A stretch of 64,000 nt of DNA from contig JBAOIL010000037.1 of the NCBI GenBank assembly GCA_037044975.1, positions 248,001 to 312,000 of the forward strand. The letters are read 5' to 3'. The notes below the pieces were generated by a model. The model searched no databases and was not told the origin of the DNA. It worked only from the letters and a program-made list of their open reading frames with translations. Shown in pieces: positions 53,888 to 61,569 of the stretch. The stretch's first letter is position 1. The number at the start of each line of letters is the position of its first letter. The translations under genes and the position numbers were made by a program. The DNA comes from JADLHS01 sp020848635. Its GTDB lineage: Bacteria > Verrucomicrobiota > Verrucomicrobiia > Limisphaerales > JADLHS01.

Positions 53888-54688
53888 CTAACGACTCCGC
53901 CGATAACCGCGCCCAGCCGCCAAGAGCAGGCCCAAGCCTAGCAGCAGCCCGGAAGTCGGTTCCGGCACGACGTTGGGAATGCCCGCTGCGGTGGCCCCAC
54001 CCAACAAGCCGATTTCGTTGCCCGAAAGCGCCACGTTATGGATTTGGATACTGTTGACGAACCCCGCTGCGGTCTCGCCATCCTCGTCCGCGAACAACAA
54101 GGCCGTGGTATCCAAGGCCCAACGTCCGTCCGCTCCGGCGGAAAGGTTCTGGGACCCCACCAAAGTTCCGTCCACGTACTTATTCAGGCGGTTTGCCGCC
54201 AGCGTGAGGTCGAACACAAACGCCACGCGATGCCAGGTGTCCGGCAGAACGCTGCCTTGATAGGAACTGGAGATGCCAATGCCATTGTCTGGATTGACGA
54301 ATAAATCACCGTCGTTGTCATTGAGAGGTGCGGTCTGGAACAGACTGCGATACACCCCACTGCTGGCCGTCGGAAACATGATGTCCATGATCAGGCTGTA
54401 TTGATTCACGTATAACCCACCGCCGTTGGGGGCGATGCCGTGGGTCATAATGTAGCCCTGCGTCTGGGTCGTTGCCGGAAAACTCATCACGTTGGCCGTG
54501 CTTCCGCCAATCGTCGCTGTGGAGAACGTCGTCGTGGCCGCCGTGTCGCCGCGATAGGCCAGCCCCGTGCCGACCGTGGCGGAAAGATCTCCGCTGTTGA
54601 AATCCCATTGGCCGGTAACCGCCGCGCGCGCGGAGGCCCCCAGTCCGAGGACGAGGGTGATCGTGAGGTAATTGAGGTGTTTCTTCAT
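53888..54688 (-). CDS. LamG-domain PEP-CTERM protein
   Basis: 266 residues. Signal peptide ('LTITLVLGLGASARA'), a single LamG domain ('AVTGQWDFNSGDLSATVGT', 'TWHRVAFVFDLTLAANRLNKY') and a PEP-CTERM anchor: 'VPEPTSGLLLGLGLLLAAG' with 'RGYRRSR'. A good ribosome-binding site (AAGGAA) precedes the ATG at 54688. It is nearly identical in long stretches to the LamG part of the phosphoesterase, so recently duplicated. Divergent from a LuxR-type regulator. Confidence 0.87.
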   Translation of the reverse strand: MKKHLNYLTITLVLGLGASARAAVTGQWDFNSGDLSATVGTGLAYRGDTAATTTFSTATIGGSTANVMSFPATTQTQGYIMTHGIAPNGGGLYVNQYSLIMDIMFPTASSGVYRSLFQTAPLNDNDGDLFVNPDNGIGISSSYQGSVLPDTWHRVAFVFDLTLAANRLNKYVDGTLVGSQNLSAGADGRWALDTTALLFADEDGETAAGFVNSIQIHNVALSGNEIGLLGGATAAGIPNVVPEPTSGLLLGLGLLLAAGRGYRRSR

Positions 54689-55109
54689 AACTTGGTTCCT
54701 TTTGATGATTTGTTGCTTTCTGATAACGGCCATTGCGACGGCGCACAGTCCTCCAAGCGGGTTTAGTGTGTTGGTACGCTGGTTGAGTCGTTTTTTCGTG
54801 TTCCGTTCTACAGTGACAATCCGTTTGTATCGCAAACAAACGGTCCTGGGTATCGCCTATTTAGGGGAGGCGCACCGTGCCGTGGTCAATGCTCAGGCAA
54901 TCCGCGGGATGACTGCTTGCTCCGAGCCGGCGGAAGGCCGGCCGCAACTCGCCCCGGCCAGTCGTGCGGCGAGGAGGGGATGGTTCTGGGGCGAGAACTG
55001 CGTTTCGACCGGGGGCGATCTGGCTAAAAAAGCCGGGTTGACGCCTTTGACCGGTATCACGGATGCTGTTACACGTCACTGTGAACTGGCTGCGCAAACT
55101 CACGGATGC
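54689..55109. other. Divergent promoter region between LamG cluster and LuxR-type gene
   Basis: 421 bases. An open frame continuing upstream from the regulator crosses it but begins with a hydrophobic stretch that is the antisense of the LamG gene's leader, so I do not treat it as coding. Its AT content is higher near 54690-54850. No operator could be defined by eye. Confidence 0.4.
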
Positions 55110-56108
55110 ATGAAAAGCACGAAGCGAAATACCCGCGAAGACACGGTTAGCCGCTGTTCCGCGAGCATTGTCCAGCGAAAGTATCTGGCCGATCTGAGAA
55201 CGGAGGTTGCCGATGAACTGTCCGTGCGGATCGAATACCAAGGGCAGCACGCCTTCTTCCCGCTAGCCGAAAACCAGCACGCCCTGGCGGAGGGCAAGGC
55301 CGAGATTATCCGGAGTGCCGTGGCGCGTACCGGCTGGACCGCCAGCGCCCGGTTCGAGCGCGAATTCGCCCTGGCCATTTTCTGGCTGCCCAACCCCCTG
55401 ACCTGCACCTACGCAAGTCTATGCACCGTCGTGCGCCCGCCGGCAAAAACCAGCCCCCATTCCCCACCCGGCGTGCGCGTGGCGGTCCTGGCACCGGACG
55501 ATCCGGTTCGCTGGGGGCTGATTCACTGGCTCAACAACCTGCCCGGTTACCAGTGCGTGGCTGCGCACGATTCGGTCGCATCCTTCTTCAAGTCCCTGGC
55601 CCGGTCCCGTCCGGATCTGGCGCTGTTTTACGCCCCGCCTTGCGCCCCCGCCGACGAGCCGGTGTCCGAGCGGCTGCGCGCGGAGTTTCCCGGACAGGTC
55701 AGTTTTCCGTTTGGCATCTACCCTGACAGTGAAACGGCCTGGCTCTCCGTCAGCGGCGTGAGTGGCGGCTATTACTACCGGCGACGCGGGCCGGGCCAGT
55801 TGCTGGAACCAATTTCCGGCCTGTGGCAGGCAGGCAATCAACCCAGCCGCGATTCCGTCGAATCCCAGATTCGCAACCACGTGCAAACGATGTTTGGTTT
55901 TCGCGCGACCGATGAAAAAGCGTTCCCCAATCTGACCCGCCGCGAGCGCGAAGTCCTCATCGGGTTGCAACGTGGCCACGGAGACAAAGCCATCGCGACC
56001 ATGCTCGCCATCAGCACCTGGACGGTACATACGCACGTCAAAAGCCTCTTTGAAAAACTGGGCGTCCACTCGCGAACGGAAGCCGTGATGAAGTATTTTC
56101 AGAAGTAA
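55110..56108 (+). CDS. LuxR-type regulator with degenerate receiver-like domain
   Basis: 332 residues from the ATG at 55110. Residues 20-95 are an unrecognised N-terminal domain; 120-245 read like a response-regulator receiver ('GVRVAVLAPDDPVRWGLIHWL') but the phosphorylated Asp is missing, since the strand reads 'PDLALFYAPP' instead of ending in Asp; 277-330 are a LuxR/GerE helix-turn-helix ('LTRREREVLIGLQRG', 'IATMLAISTWTVHTHVKSLF'). So it is probably a phosphorylation-independent DNA-binding regulator. It is transcribed divergently from the LamG cluster, the obvious candidate target. Confidence 0.78.
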   Translation: MKSTKRNTREDTVSRCSASIVQRKYLADLRTEVADELSVRIEYQGQHAFFPLAENQHALAEGKAEIIRSAVARTGWTASARFEREFALAIFWLPNPLTCTYASLCTVVRPPAKTSPHSPPGVRVAVLAPDDPVRWGLIHWLNNLPGYQCVAAHDSVASFFKSLARSRPDLALFYAPPCAPADEPVSERLRAEFPGQVSFPFGIYPDSETAWLSVSGVSGGYYYRRRGPGQLLEPISGLWQAGNQPSRDSVESQIRNHVQTMFGFRATDEKAFPNLTRREREVLIGLQRGHGDKAIATMLAISTWTVHTHVKSLFEKLGVHSRTEAVMKYFQK

Positions 56109-56263
56109 TCCGACCCGGACGGAAGCAAATCCCCGGCGTGGCCCGTCCCGATCCGGGCGCCTTGCTCGAACCGGACTTGGCAGGTGAGTTGAATTCCCCC
56201 AAACGCGGCCGCAATGCAATGGGATCGTCGCCTTCCAATCCCGGCGACCACCACCCCACCACC

Positions 56264-57115
56264 TCAAGGTTTCGGGCTGGCAATACTGCTGGCGCGCAGC
56301 GAAACCAATGAAGTTTCCACCTTCGCGCGCAACTGAACCATGCCGGGCGATGTGCGCATGCGTGGCGGCAGAGCGTCAATTGCCTGTCGGCTCGCCAGAA
56401 GCACCCCCTGGGCTTCCTCCGGTTTCCCCCCCCCCAGCAGGATTTCGCCTTTCCACGCCAACCAGGTCTCCTTCCGGTTCGCCCGGGCGAGAATGGTTTC
56501 CAAGCGCATCAACGCCGCGTCCGGCCGCGCGCGCTTCAACTCGTACTCAATGGCCGCTTTCTGAAAGGTCACCGCCCACCCCAGCCGGGCCAGCCCTTCG
56601 TCCAACCCTTTGATTGCCGCCTCGGCGCCCGACTCAGTCGCCTGCAGCCCGGCGCGTTCGAGAAATTCTTCGGGCTGCGGGTTGGCTGCCACCGCGATGG
56701 CGTGGGAGTAATCAGCGATCGCCGCCCGACGTTCCCCCAGCCGGACAAGCACCCGCGCGCGCCCGAGCAGTGCCACGCTGTTCGTCGGCACCCGGGCGAT
56801 AAATGCATCAAAGTCCGCCCGCGCCGCGGCATCTTCCCCCACATCCACATGCAATTGCGCCTGCCCCAGCAAGACCGCCGTCGAGTTGGTCGCCAGTTTT
56901 CCCGCGGCCGCGTAATCATTCCGCGCCTCCGTCCAATTCCCGTGCAACCGGTAGATATCGCCCCGCTGAATCAACACCTCTACGTTGCTTGGGTTGGTGC
57001 TGAGCAAGGTCGTGAGCATCAGGATGCGGGCGGTCAAATCCTCATGGGCCTGGAGTGACCCCGCGCCTGCGATCCCCAAGGCCAAACTCAGGGCAATAAA
57101 AAACTTGGGCTTCAT
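56264..57115 (-). CDS. Secreted TPR-repeat protein
   Basis: 283 residues with signal peptide ('FIALSLALGIAGAGSLQAH'). At least five TPR-like helical pairs are visible: 'VEVLIQRGDIYRLHGNWTEARNDY', 'AVLLGQAQLHVDVGEDAAARADF' and 'SVALLGRARVLVRLGERRAAIADY' give the clearest (Trp-Gly-Tyr-Ala-like) spacing. TPRs mediate protein contacts; partners unknown. It lies divergently from the phosphodiesterase-like gene (112 bases), possibly sharing a promoter region. Confidence 0.8.
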   Translation of the reverse strand: MKPKFFIALSLALGIAGAGSLQAHEDLTARILMLTTLLSTNPSNVEVLIQRGDIYRLHGNWTEARNDYAAAGKLATNSTAVLLGQAQLHVDVGEDAAARADFDAFIARVPTNSVALLGRARVLVRLGERRAAIADYSHAIAVAANPQPEEFLERAGLQATESGAEAAIKGLDEGLARLGWAVTFQKAAIEYELKRARPDAALMRLETILARANRKETWLAWKGEILLGGGKPEEAQGVLLASRQAIDALPPRMRTSPGMVQLRAKVETSLVSLRASSIASPKP

Positions 57116-57226
57116 CAACTGTGTCTGCGGCGGGATGCTCTCAACTCAAAACCTTGGTGACAAGCGGACGTTTTTCGATGTTTGCTTGCTCTCCGCTACT
57201 CCCCTTCTCTAGCCTGCGCCGAGTTT

Positions 57227-58159
57227 ATGATTAGATCTCTGCGTCGTATTTTGGTTGTTACTGCCGTTCTTACTTTCACTTGGGCCGCCTTCGCGGCCCC
57301 GCGCGCCCGGCACGTTTTTATTATCAGCATTGATGGCGGCAACCCTGCGGTGATGCAGCGCAGCCCGATGCCGGTGTTGAGAAAGCTGACGAAAGAGGGG
57401 GCGCATACCTGGCAGGCCCAAACCATCGTGCCCTCGCTGACACTGCCGTCGCATTCTTCCATGCTAACCGGCGTCCGTATGGACAAGCACAAGATCACTT
57501 GGAACAGCTATTTGCCAACTAACGGCTTGGTGCAAGCGCCGACCATCTTCGCCGCCGCCCACCCCGCCGGGCTCTCCACCGCGATGTTTGTGGGGAAGGA
57601 AAAGTTCCGTCACCTCCTCCTGCCGGGCACGGTGGACGTGTTCAATTATGATCTCGCCGCCGAGGTTGCGGTCACCAAGAGCGATAGCGGCGGGACCACG
57701 AACATGAAGAAGGAGGGGAACGTAACCGCCCGGGTGGTGGCCGAGGAAGCAGCGGACTACATCGTCAAACACAAGCCCAACCTCTGCTTCATTCATTTCC
57801 CCGACCCGGATGGTATCGGCCACAAGCATGGTTGGGGTTCGCCGGAACAAATCAAAGCATTCGCCGACACCGATGCCGCCTTGGGCATCATCCGCAAAGC
57901 CCTTCGCCGCGGCCGCATCGAGAAGGACAGCGTCATCCTCCTTAGCGCCGACCACGGCGGCCACGGTCGCGGCCATGGGCAAGGCACGCCGGAAGACATG
58001 ACCATCCCCTGGATTGCTTGGGGCAAAGGCGTCAACCGGCATTTCGAGATCACCGTCCCCGTATCCACCTGCGACACGGCCGCCACCGCGCTCTGGCTGC
58101 TGGACGTCCAACCGCTGGCGTCGCTGGACGGCGTGCCCGTCTTCAGCGCGTTCGAGTGA
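57227..58159 (+). CDS. Secreted alkaline-phosphatase-superfamily phosphodiesterase
   Basis: 310 residues with signal peptide ('ILVVTAVLTFTWAAFA'). Motifs match the type I phosphodiesterase/nucleotide pyrophosphatase family: the first metal Asp in 'IISIDGGNP', the Thr nucleophile in 'PSLTLPSHSSMLTG', 'FPDPDGIGHKHGWG' with the metal Asp and His, and 'SADHGGHGRGHG' with the Asp-His pair. The second metal set is complete, so it should be active. Probably hydrolyses phosphodiesters or phosphomonoesters outside the cytoplasm; the substrate is not clear. The start at 57227 is fixed by the signal peptide. An inverted-repeat element follows. Confidence 0.85.
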   Translation: MIRSLRRILVVTAVLTFTWAAFAAPRARHVFIISIDGGNPAVMQRSPMPVLRKLTKEGAHTWQAQTIVPSLTLPSHSSMLTGVRMDKHKITWNSYLPTNGLVQAPTIFAAAHPAGLSTAMFVGKEKFRHLLLPGTVDVFNYDLAAEVAVTKSDSGGTTNMKKEGNVTARVVAEEAADYIVKHKPNLCFIHFPDPDGIGHKHGWGSPEQIKAFADTDAALGIIRKALRRGRIEKDSVILLSADHGGHGRGHGQGTPEDMTIPWIAWGKGVNRHFEITVPVSTCDTAATALWLLDVQPLASLDGVPVFSAFE

Positions 58160-58167
58160 TTTGAACA

Positions 58168-58316
58168 GCGGTAGGGTCGTCGCGCTGCGATGACCCCCAC
58201 GGGGCCTTACGCCCGAGCAGGGCCGGAACGCATTCTTTGCAAGGGGGTCCGCCCGCCAGTCAGCCGTTGCGCCGCTGAACGCGGCGCTGGTCATCGCAGC
58301 GCGATGACCCTACCGC
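58168..58316. mobile_element. 149-bp element bounded by long inverted repeats (MITE/REP-like)
   Basis: Two 28-bp arms, 58168-58195 and 58289-58316, are inverted repeats of each other with one mismatch (central motif TCGCGCTGCGATGACC). The 93-bp centre has no coding capacity. The element sits between the phosphodiesterase stop and the sigma-factor start. No target-site duplication was found. It could be a non-autonomous mobile element or a long hairpin acting as a transcript end. Confidence 0.72.
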
Positions 58317-58396
58317 CGGGGCGCGGCCTCCTATTCCAGGTTCAATTGGAAAATACTTTGTCGGATTTCGTCTCCGGCGGTTGTTTAATAGGTGAG

Positions 58397-59815
58397 ATGC
58401 AGGAACCGACCGACGCCCAACTGCTGCGCGACTACGCGGAACACCGCAACGAAACCGCCTTCCGCGAACTCGTCCACCGCCATGCGGACGTGGTTTATGC
58501 CTCCGCCCTGCGTCAGGTCACTTCACCCGATCTGGCGCACGACATCGCCCAAAGCGTTTTCACCGACCTCGCCCGCAAGGCCCAACCGCTCGCCGGCACG
58601 CTGACCGGGGATGCCTCCCTCCTGGGCTGGCTTTTCCGCAGCACGCGCTTCCTCGCCCTCAATCAATTACGCGATGACCGGCGGCGGCAGGTTCGCGAAA
58701 GGCAAGCTATGGAAAACTTCGACCCCGCGCCCGAAACCGCGCCCGAATGGGAGCGCGTGCAACCCGTCATCGACGAAGCGATGGCGGACTTGAGCGACGA
58801 AGACCGCGAGGCGTTGCTGCTGCGCTTTTTCAAGAACCGCGATTTCCGCGCGATTGGCGCAGCCCTCGGCGTCAGTGACGACGCCGCGCAGAAACGGGTG
58901 AGTCGCGCCCTGGAACGGCTGCGCACCCAGCTCACGAGCCGGGGCGTGACCACCACCGCCATAGCGCTTTCCACCGTGCTATCCACCAACGCGGTTACCC
59001 TCGCGCCCGCCGGTTTGGCCGTCACGCTTTCGACCGCCGCGCTTGCGGGAACAACCCTCACCACGGCTGCCACTGCCACAACCATCGCAACCCATACAAC
59101 CATGAACTGGCTCAACTTCAACTCCATGGCCGCCATTCTCGCCGCTGCCATTGCTGCTGGCACGGGCACGCACCTCATGCAACAACGGGAATCAAATCGT
59201 CTGCGAAGCGAGAACGAAAATCTGACCGCCCAGCAGGCGCAACTCACCAGCGAACGAGACGCAGCTTTGGCTTCCGCCAATAATAACAGCGATGAACTAA
59301 ATCGTTTGCGAAAGGAGAAGAACGAATTGCTTCGTTTACGAGGTGAAATCGGACCGTTGCGCGCTCAAAGCCTGGAACTGGAAAAGTTGCGGAAAGTGGC
59401 TGCTCAGCTCGACACGGCGAGAACGGTGAACTCGCGCCCCGTGGCCGCCGCATTAGAGTTTCCAAGGGCATCGTGGGCTTTCGCGGGAAGCGCCACTCCG
59501 GAGGCGGCTTGTCAGTCGTCATTCTGGGCACTCAGCAAGGGCGATACAAATGCCATCCTGAACCTAATGACTCCGGAGGAAAAGGTAGTCATCCTGAATA
59601 ACTGGGACTCGTTTTCCATGGGTTTATCCAATGCCCCGGCTGCGCTTAATGACACGAAAGGATTCAGTATTCTTAGTAAACAGATTGTCTCTGATGATGA
59701 AGTCGTCCTTGATGTTCGTTTGGACGGGATTAATACAAACTCGTTTCAAAAGACCACGATAAAACGATATGGGAGCGAGTGGAAGATTCTCACAACCACA
59801 GTCCATGAGAAATAA
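58397..59815 (+). CDS. ECF sigma factor fused to a membrane-anchored C-terminal region
   Basis: 472 residues. Sigma region 2 (about 10-95, 'FRELVHRHADVVYASAL' to 'FRSTRFLALNQLRDDRRRQ') and region 4 (about 130-180, 'DLSDEDREALLLRFF', 'IGAALGVSDDAAQKRVSRALERL') make a complete ECF sigma factor. Then come an Ala/Thr-rich hydrophobic stretch (184-232), a likely transmembrane helix (243-260), a coiled coil (262-340) and a C-terminal domain (341-472) of unknown fold. No separate anti-sigma gene is adjacent. I infer a membrane-tethered sigma factor whose C-terminal part controls it. The start at 58397 follows a GGTGAG. Confidence 0.85.
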   Translation: MQEPTDAQLLRDYAEHRNETAFRELVHRHADVVYASALRQVTSPDLAHDIAQSVFTDLARKAQPLAGTLTGDASLLGWLFRSTRFLALNQLRDDRRRQVRERQAMENFDPAPETAPEWERVQPVIDEAMADLSDEDREALLLRFFKNRDFRAIGAALGVSDDAAQKRVSRALERLRTQLTSRGVTTTAIALSTVLSTNAVTLAPAGLAVTLSTAALAGTTLTTAATATTIATHTTMNWLNFNSMAAILAAAIAAGTGTHLMQQRESNRLRSENENLTAQQAQLTSERDAALASANNNSDELNRLRKEKNELLRLRGEIGPLRAQSLELEKLRKVAAQLDTARTVNSRPVAAALEFPRASWAFAGSATPEAACQSSFWALSKGDTNAILNLMTPEEKVVILNNWDSFSMGLSNAPAALNDTKGFSILSKQIVSDDEVVLDVRLDGINTNSFQKTTIKRYGSEWKILTTTVHEK

Positions 59816-59874
59816 GCGCCGTAGAGCGTCCCATCAAACTGGATCTTCTCCACCGCCGCGCTCCGCGCAGGGTC

Positions 59875-60109
59875 TTACACGCGATAGACTGCCAGAATGT
59901 TTTCCGGCGGCACGTCGGGCTGGAACAAGTGGGCCGGGCCAAGGATGTAACCGCCACCGGCCCCGAGCCATTCGCCGTAGCGACGGGCTTCGGCGGCCAC
60001 CGCGTCGGGCGTGCCGTGCGGCAGCAGGTTCTGCATATCAATCCCGCCATGAAAACTGGGCTGCGAGCCTTACGCTGCCTTCGACGCCCTAGGCTGCATG
60101 TCGGAGCTG
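59875..60109 (-). pseudogene. Truncated duplicate of the UroD-like gene 3' end
   Basis: On the minus strand this matches the last 78 or so codons of the intact UroD-like gene at 60484-61509 ('HLFQPDVPPENILAVY' and stop retained), at high identity. Reading inward, the frame is intact for most of its length, then a TAC codon of the intact copy is TAA here (at about 60073), and similarity ends near 60109. No 5' portion is present. It is therefore a decayed partial copy. Confidence 0.85.
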
Positions 60110-60184
60110 AAGGATTTCGCTGTTTTCAGTGACGCCAAGCGTACGTCAATCGTTGCCCCGCCGGGCAGATGGTAGTTTAGACCG

Positions 60185-60219
60185 CCCTCACCCCGGCCCT
60201 CTCCCCCCAAGGGAGGGGG
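60185..60219 (+). repeat. REP-like palindromic repeat, copy A
   Basis: Starts CCCTCACCCCGGCCCTCTCC and folds with the following GGGAGGGGG. Copy B, 120 bases downstream, is its inverted match. The same type of sequence occurs as an interspersed palindrome in many bacterial genomes (general knowledge). Confidence 0.72.
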
Positions 60220-60340
60220 AATCATCCTCGGTCTTTAGCCTGTGCGATCGGTTCCAGTTTCCGGCGGCTCCTGGAGTAACCAACCGAGCGCGACGCTGGC
60301 CGGGGTGACCTCGGAACATGGGGAGCGTGCGCTGGCTTCT

Positions 60341-60372
60341 CCCTCTCCTGGGGGAGAGGGCCGGGGTGAGGG
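60341..60372 (-). repeat. REP-like palindromic repeat, copy B (inverted)
   Basis: Reads CCCTCTCC then GGGAGAGGGCCGGGGTGAGGG; its reverse complement matches copy A. Together they make a convergent pair between the pseudogene fragment and the intact UroD-like gene. Confidence 0.72.
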
Positions 60373-60483
60373 CGAGCGCTGACACAAACTTCCCGCAGCA
60401 AGGCGCGGTTTGACAAATTGAATCATCCGGAAAACGGCGAAGGGTTGCTGCATCTTCTTCACCACTGCAACCAGAGCCAAGTC

Positions 60484-61509
60484 TTACGCGCCATACACCG
60501 CCAGAATATTCTCCGGCGGCACATCGGGCTGGAACAAGTGGGCCGGGCCAAGGATATAGCCACCACCCGCCCCGAGCAATTCGCCGTAGCGGCAAGCTTC
60601 GGCGGTCACCTGATCGGGTGTGCCGTGCGGCAGCAGGTGCTGCATATCAATCCCGCCGTGAAAACTAAGCTGCCGCCCGTACGCCGCCTTTAACGCCCCG
60701 GGTTGCATGTCGGGGCCGACCGGTTGAATCGGATCGAGCACGTCCACGCCCAATTCAATCAGGCGCGGGATGAAAGCGTTGATCGCGCCACAGCTATGGA
60801 ACAGCACCCGTCCGCGCAACGCATGGATGCGGTCAATCATCTCTTTCAGGTAGGGCGCGACAAACTGCTCGAACATGGGCTTGGAAATAAGCGGCCCGCG
60901 CTGGCTGCCGAGGTCGCTGATGAGCAGGTAAAGATCAATCCGACCCTCCGTGAGTTCCGCCGCGCGGGTGTAATCTTCCAGATAAAAATCGGTGAACTTG
61001 CGCCCCAGGAAATGCACCCAGTCGGGCCGCTCCACCATGTCCAGGAACATGCCTTCCCAGCCGCGCACCAGCGCGGGCCGTTGCCAGATATCGGCAAACC
61101 CGTAGAGCAGCGCCCGCTGTTCGTGGCGTCGGCACTGCTCCTGGAGTTTTGAGCGGTCTATACAATTTGGTGTAGGCCAGGTGAAAGCTTCGAGATCGGA
61201 AAAGGATTTCGCGTTCGCCAGCGCGCCGGGAACATCTTCGCGCATCGGTCCCCACGGCGTGGTTTGATAGATGAACCGCTCGCCCCAGAAGTTTTGGTAG
61301 ATGCCGTTGCCGAGCGGCAGCTCGACCGTTGGCGGCGCTTCCAAGTGTGCGATGTCAATGCCCAGATCCTCCAGCAACCGATCGTGGTCCGTGTGGCCGA
61401 GGTGCTGGAACAAGCGATTCAGCGCCGGCGGCTCGGCCCAGAAATCGCGCGGCGTCCGGTCCGGTTGCTGGTGGGCCAGCGCTGTCAACACACGTTCGCG
61501 GGAAGTCAT
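60484..61509 (-). CDS. UroD-like (MtaA/CmuA-type) methyltransferase-family protein
   Basis: 341 residues with the uroporphyrinogen decarboxylase fold. It begins 'TSRERVLTALAHQQPDRTPR', typical of the UroD-like groups that are not HemE; HemE's 'RQAGRY' is absent. 'VLFHSCGAI' supplies a Cys/His pair like the zinc site of MtaA-type corrinoid methyltransferases. In planctomycetes and verrucomicrobia such genes lie in catabolic clusters; the substrate is unknown. A partial copy lies immediately downstream. Heme synthesis should not be inferred. Confidence 0.87.
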   Translation of the reverse strand: MTSRERVLTALAHQQPDRTPRDFWAEPPALNRLFQHLGHTDHDRLLEDLGIDIAHLEAPPTVELPLGNGIYQNFWGERFIYQTTPWGPMREDVPGALANAKSFSDLEAFTWPTPNCIDRSKLQEQCRRHEQRALLYGFADIWQRPALVRGWEGMFLDMVERPDWVHFLGRKFTDFYLEDYTRAAELTEGRIDLYLLISDLGSQRGPLISKPMFEQFVAPYLKEMIDRIHALRGRVLFHSCGAINAFIPRLIELGVDVLDPIQPVGPDMQPGALKAAYGRQLSFHGGIDMQHLLPHGTPDQVTAEACRYGELLGAGGGYILGPAHLFQPDVPPENILAVYGA

Positions 61510-61569
61510 CGCGCCCGGAATTTAGAAATTCTGCGCGCCAAACGCCAACGGAACTTCTATAATTCCGCC

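Noticed and set aside
54672..55109. N-terminal extension of the LuxR-type protein
   Set aside because: It overlaps the start region of the divergent LamG gene and resembles antisense sequence; the ATG at 55110 is followed by plausible protein.
60484..61509. hemE (uroporphyrinogen decarboxylase)
   Set aside because: Lacks the RQAGRY signature and has the HSCG pattern of MtaA-like relatives.
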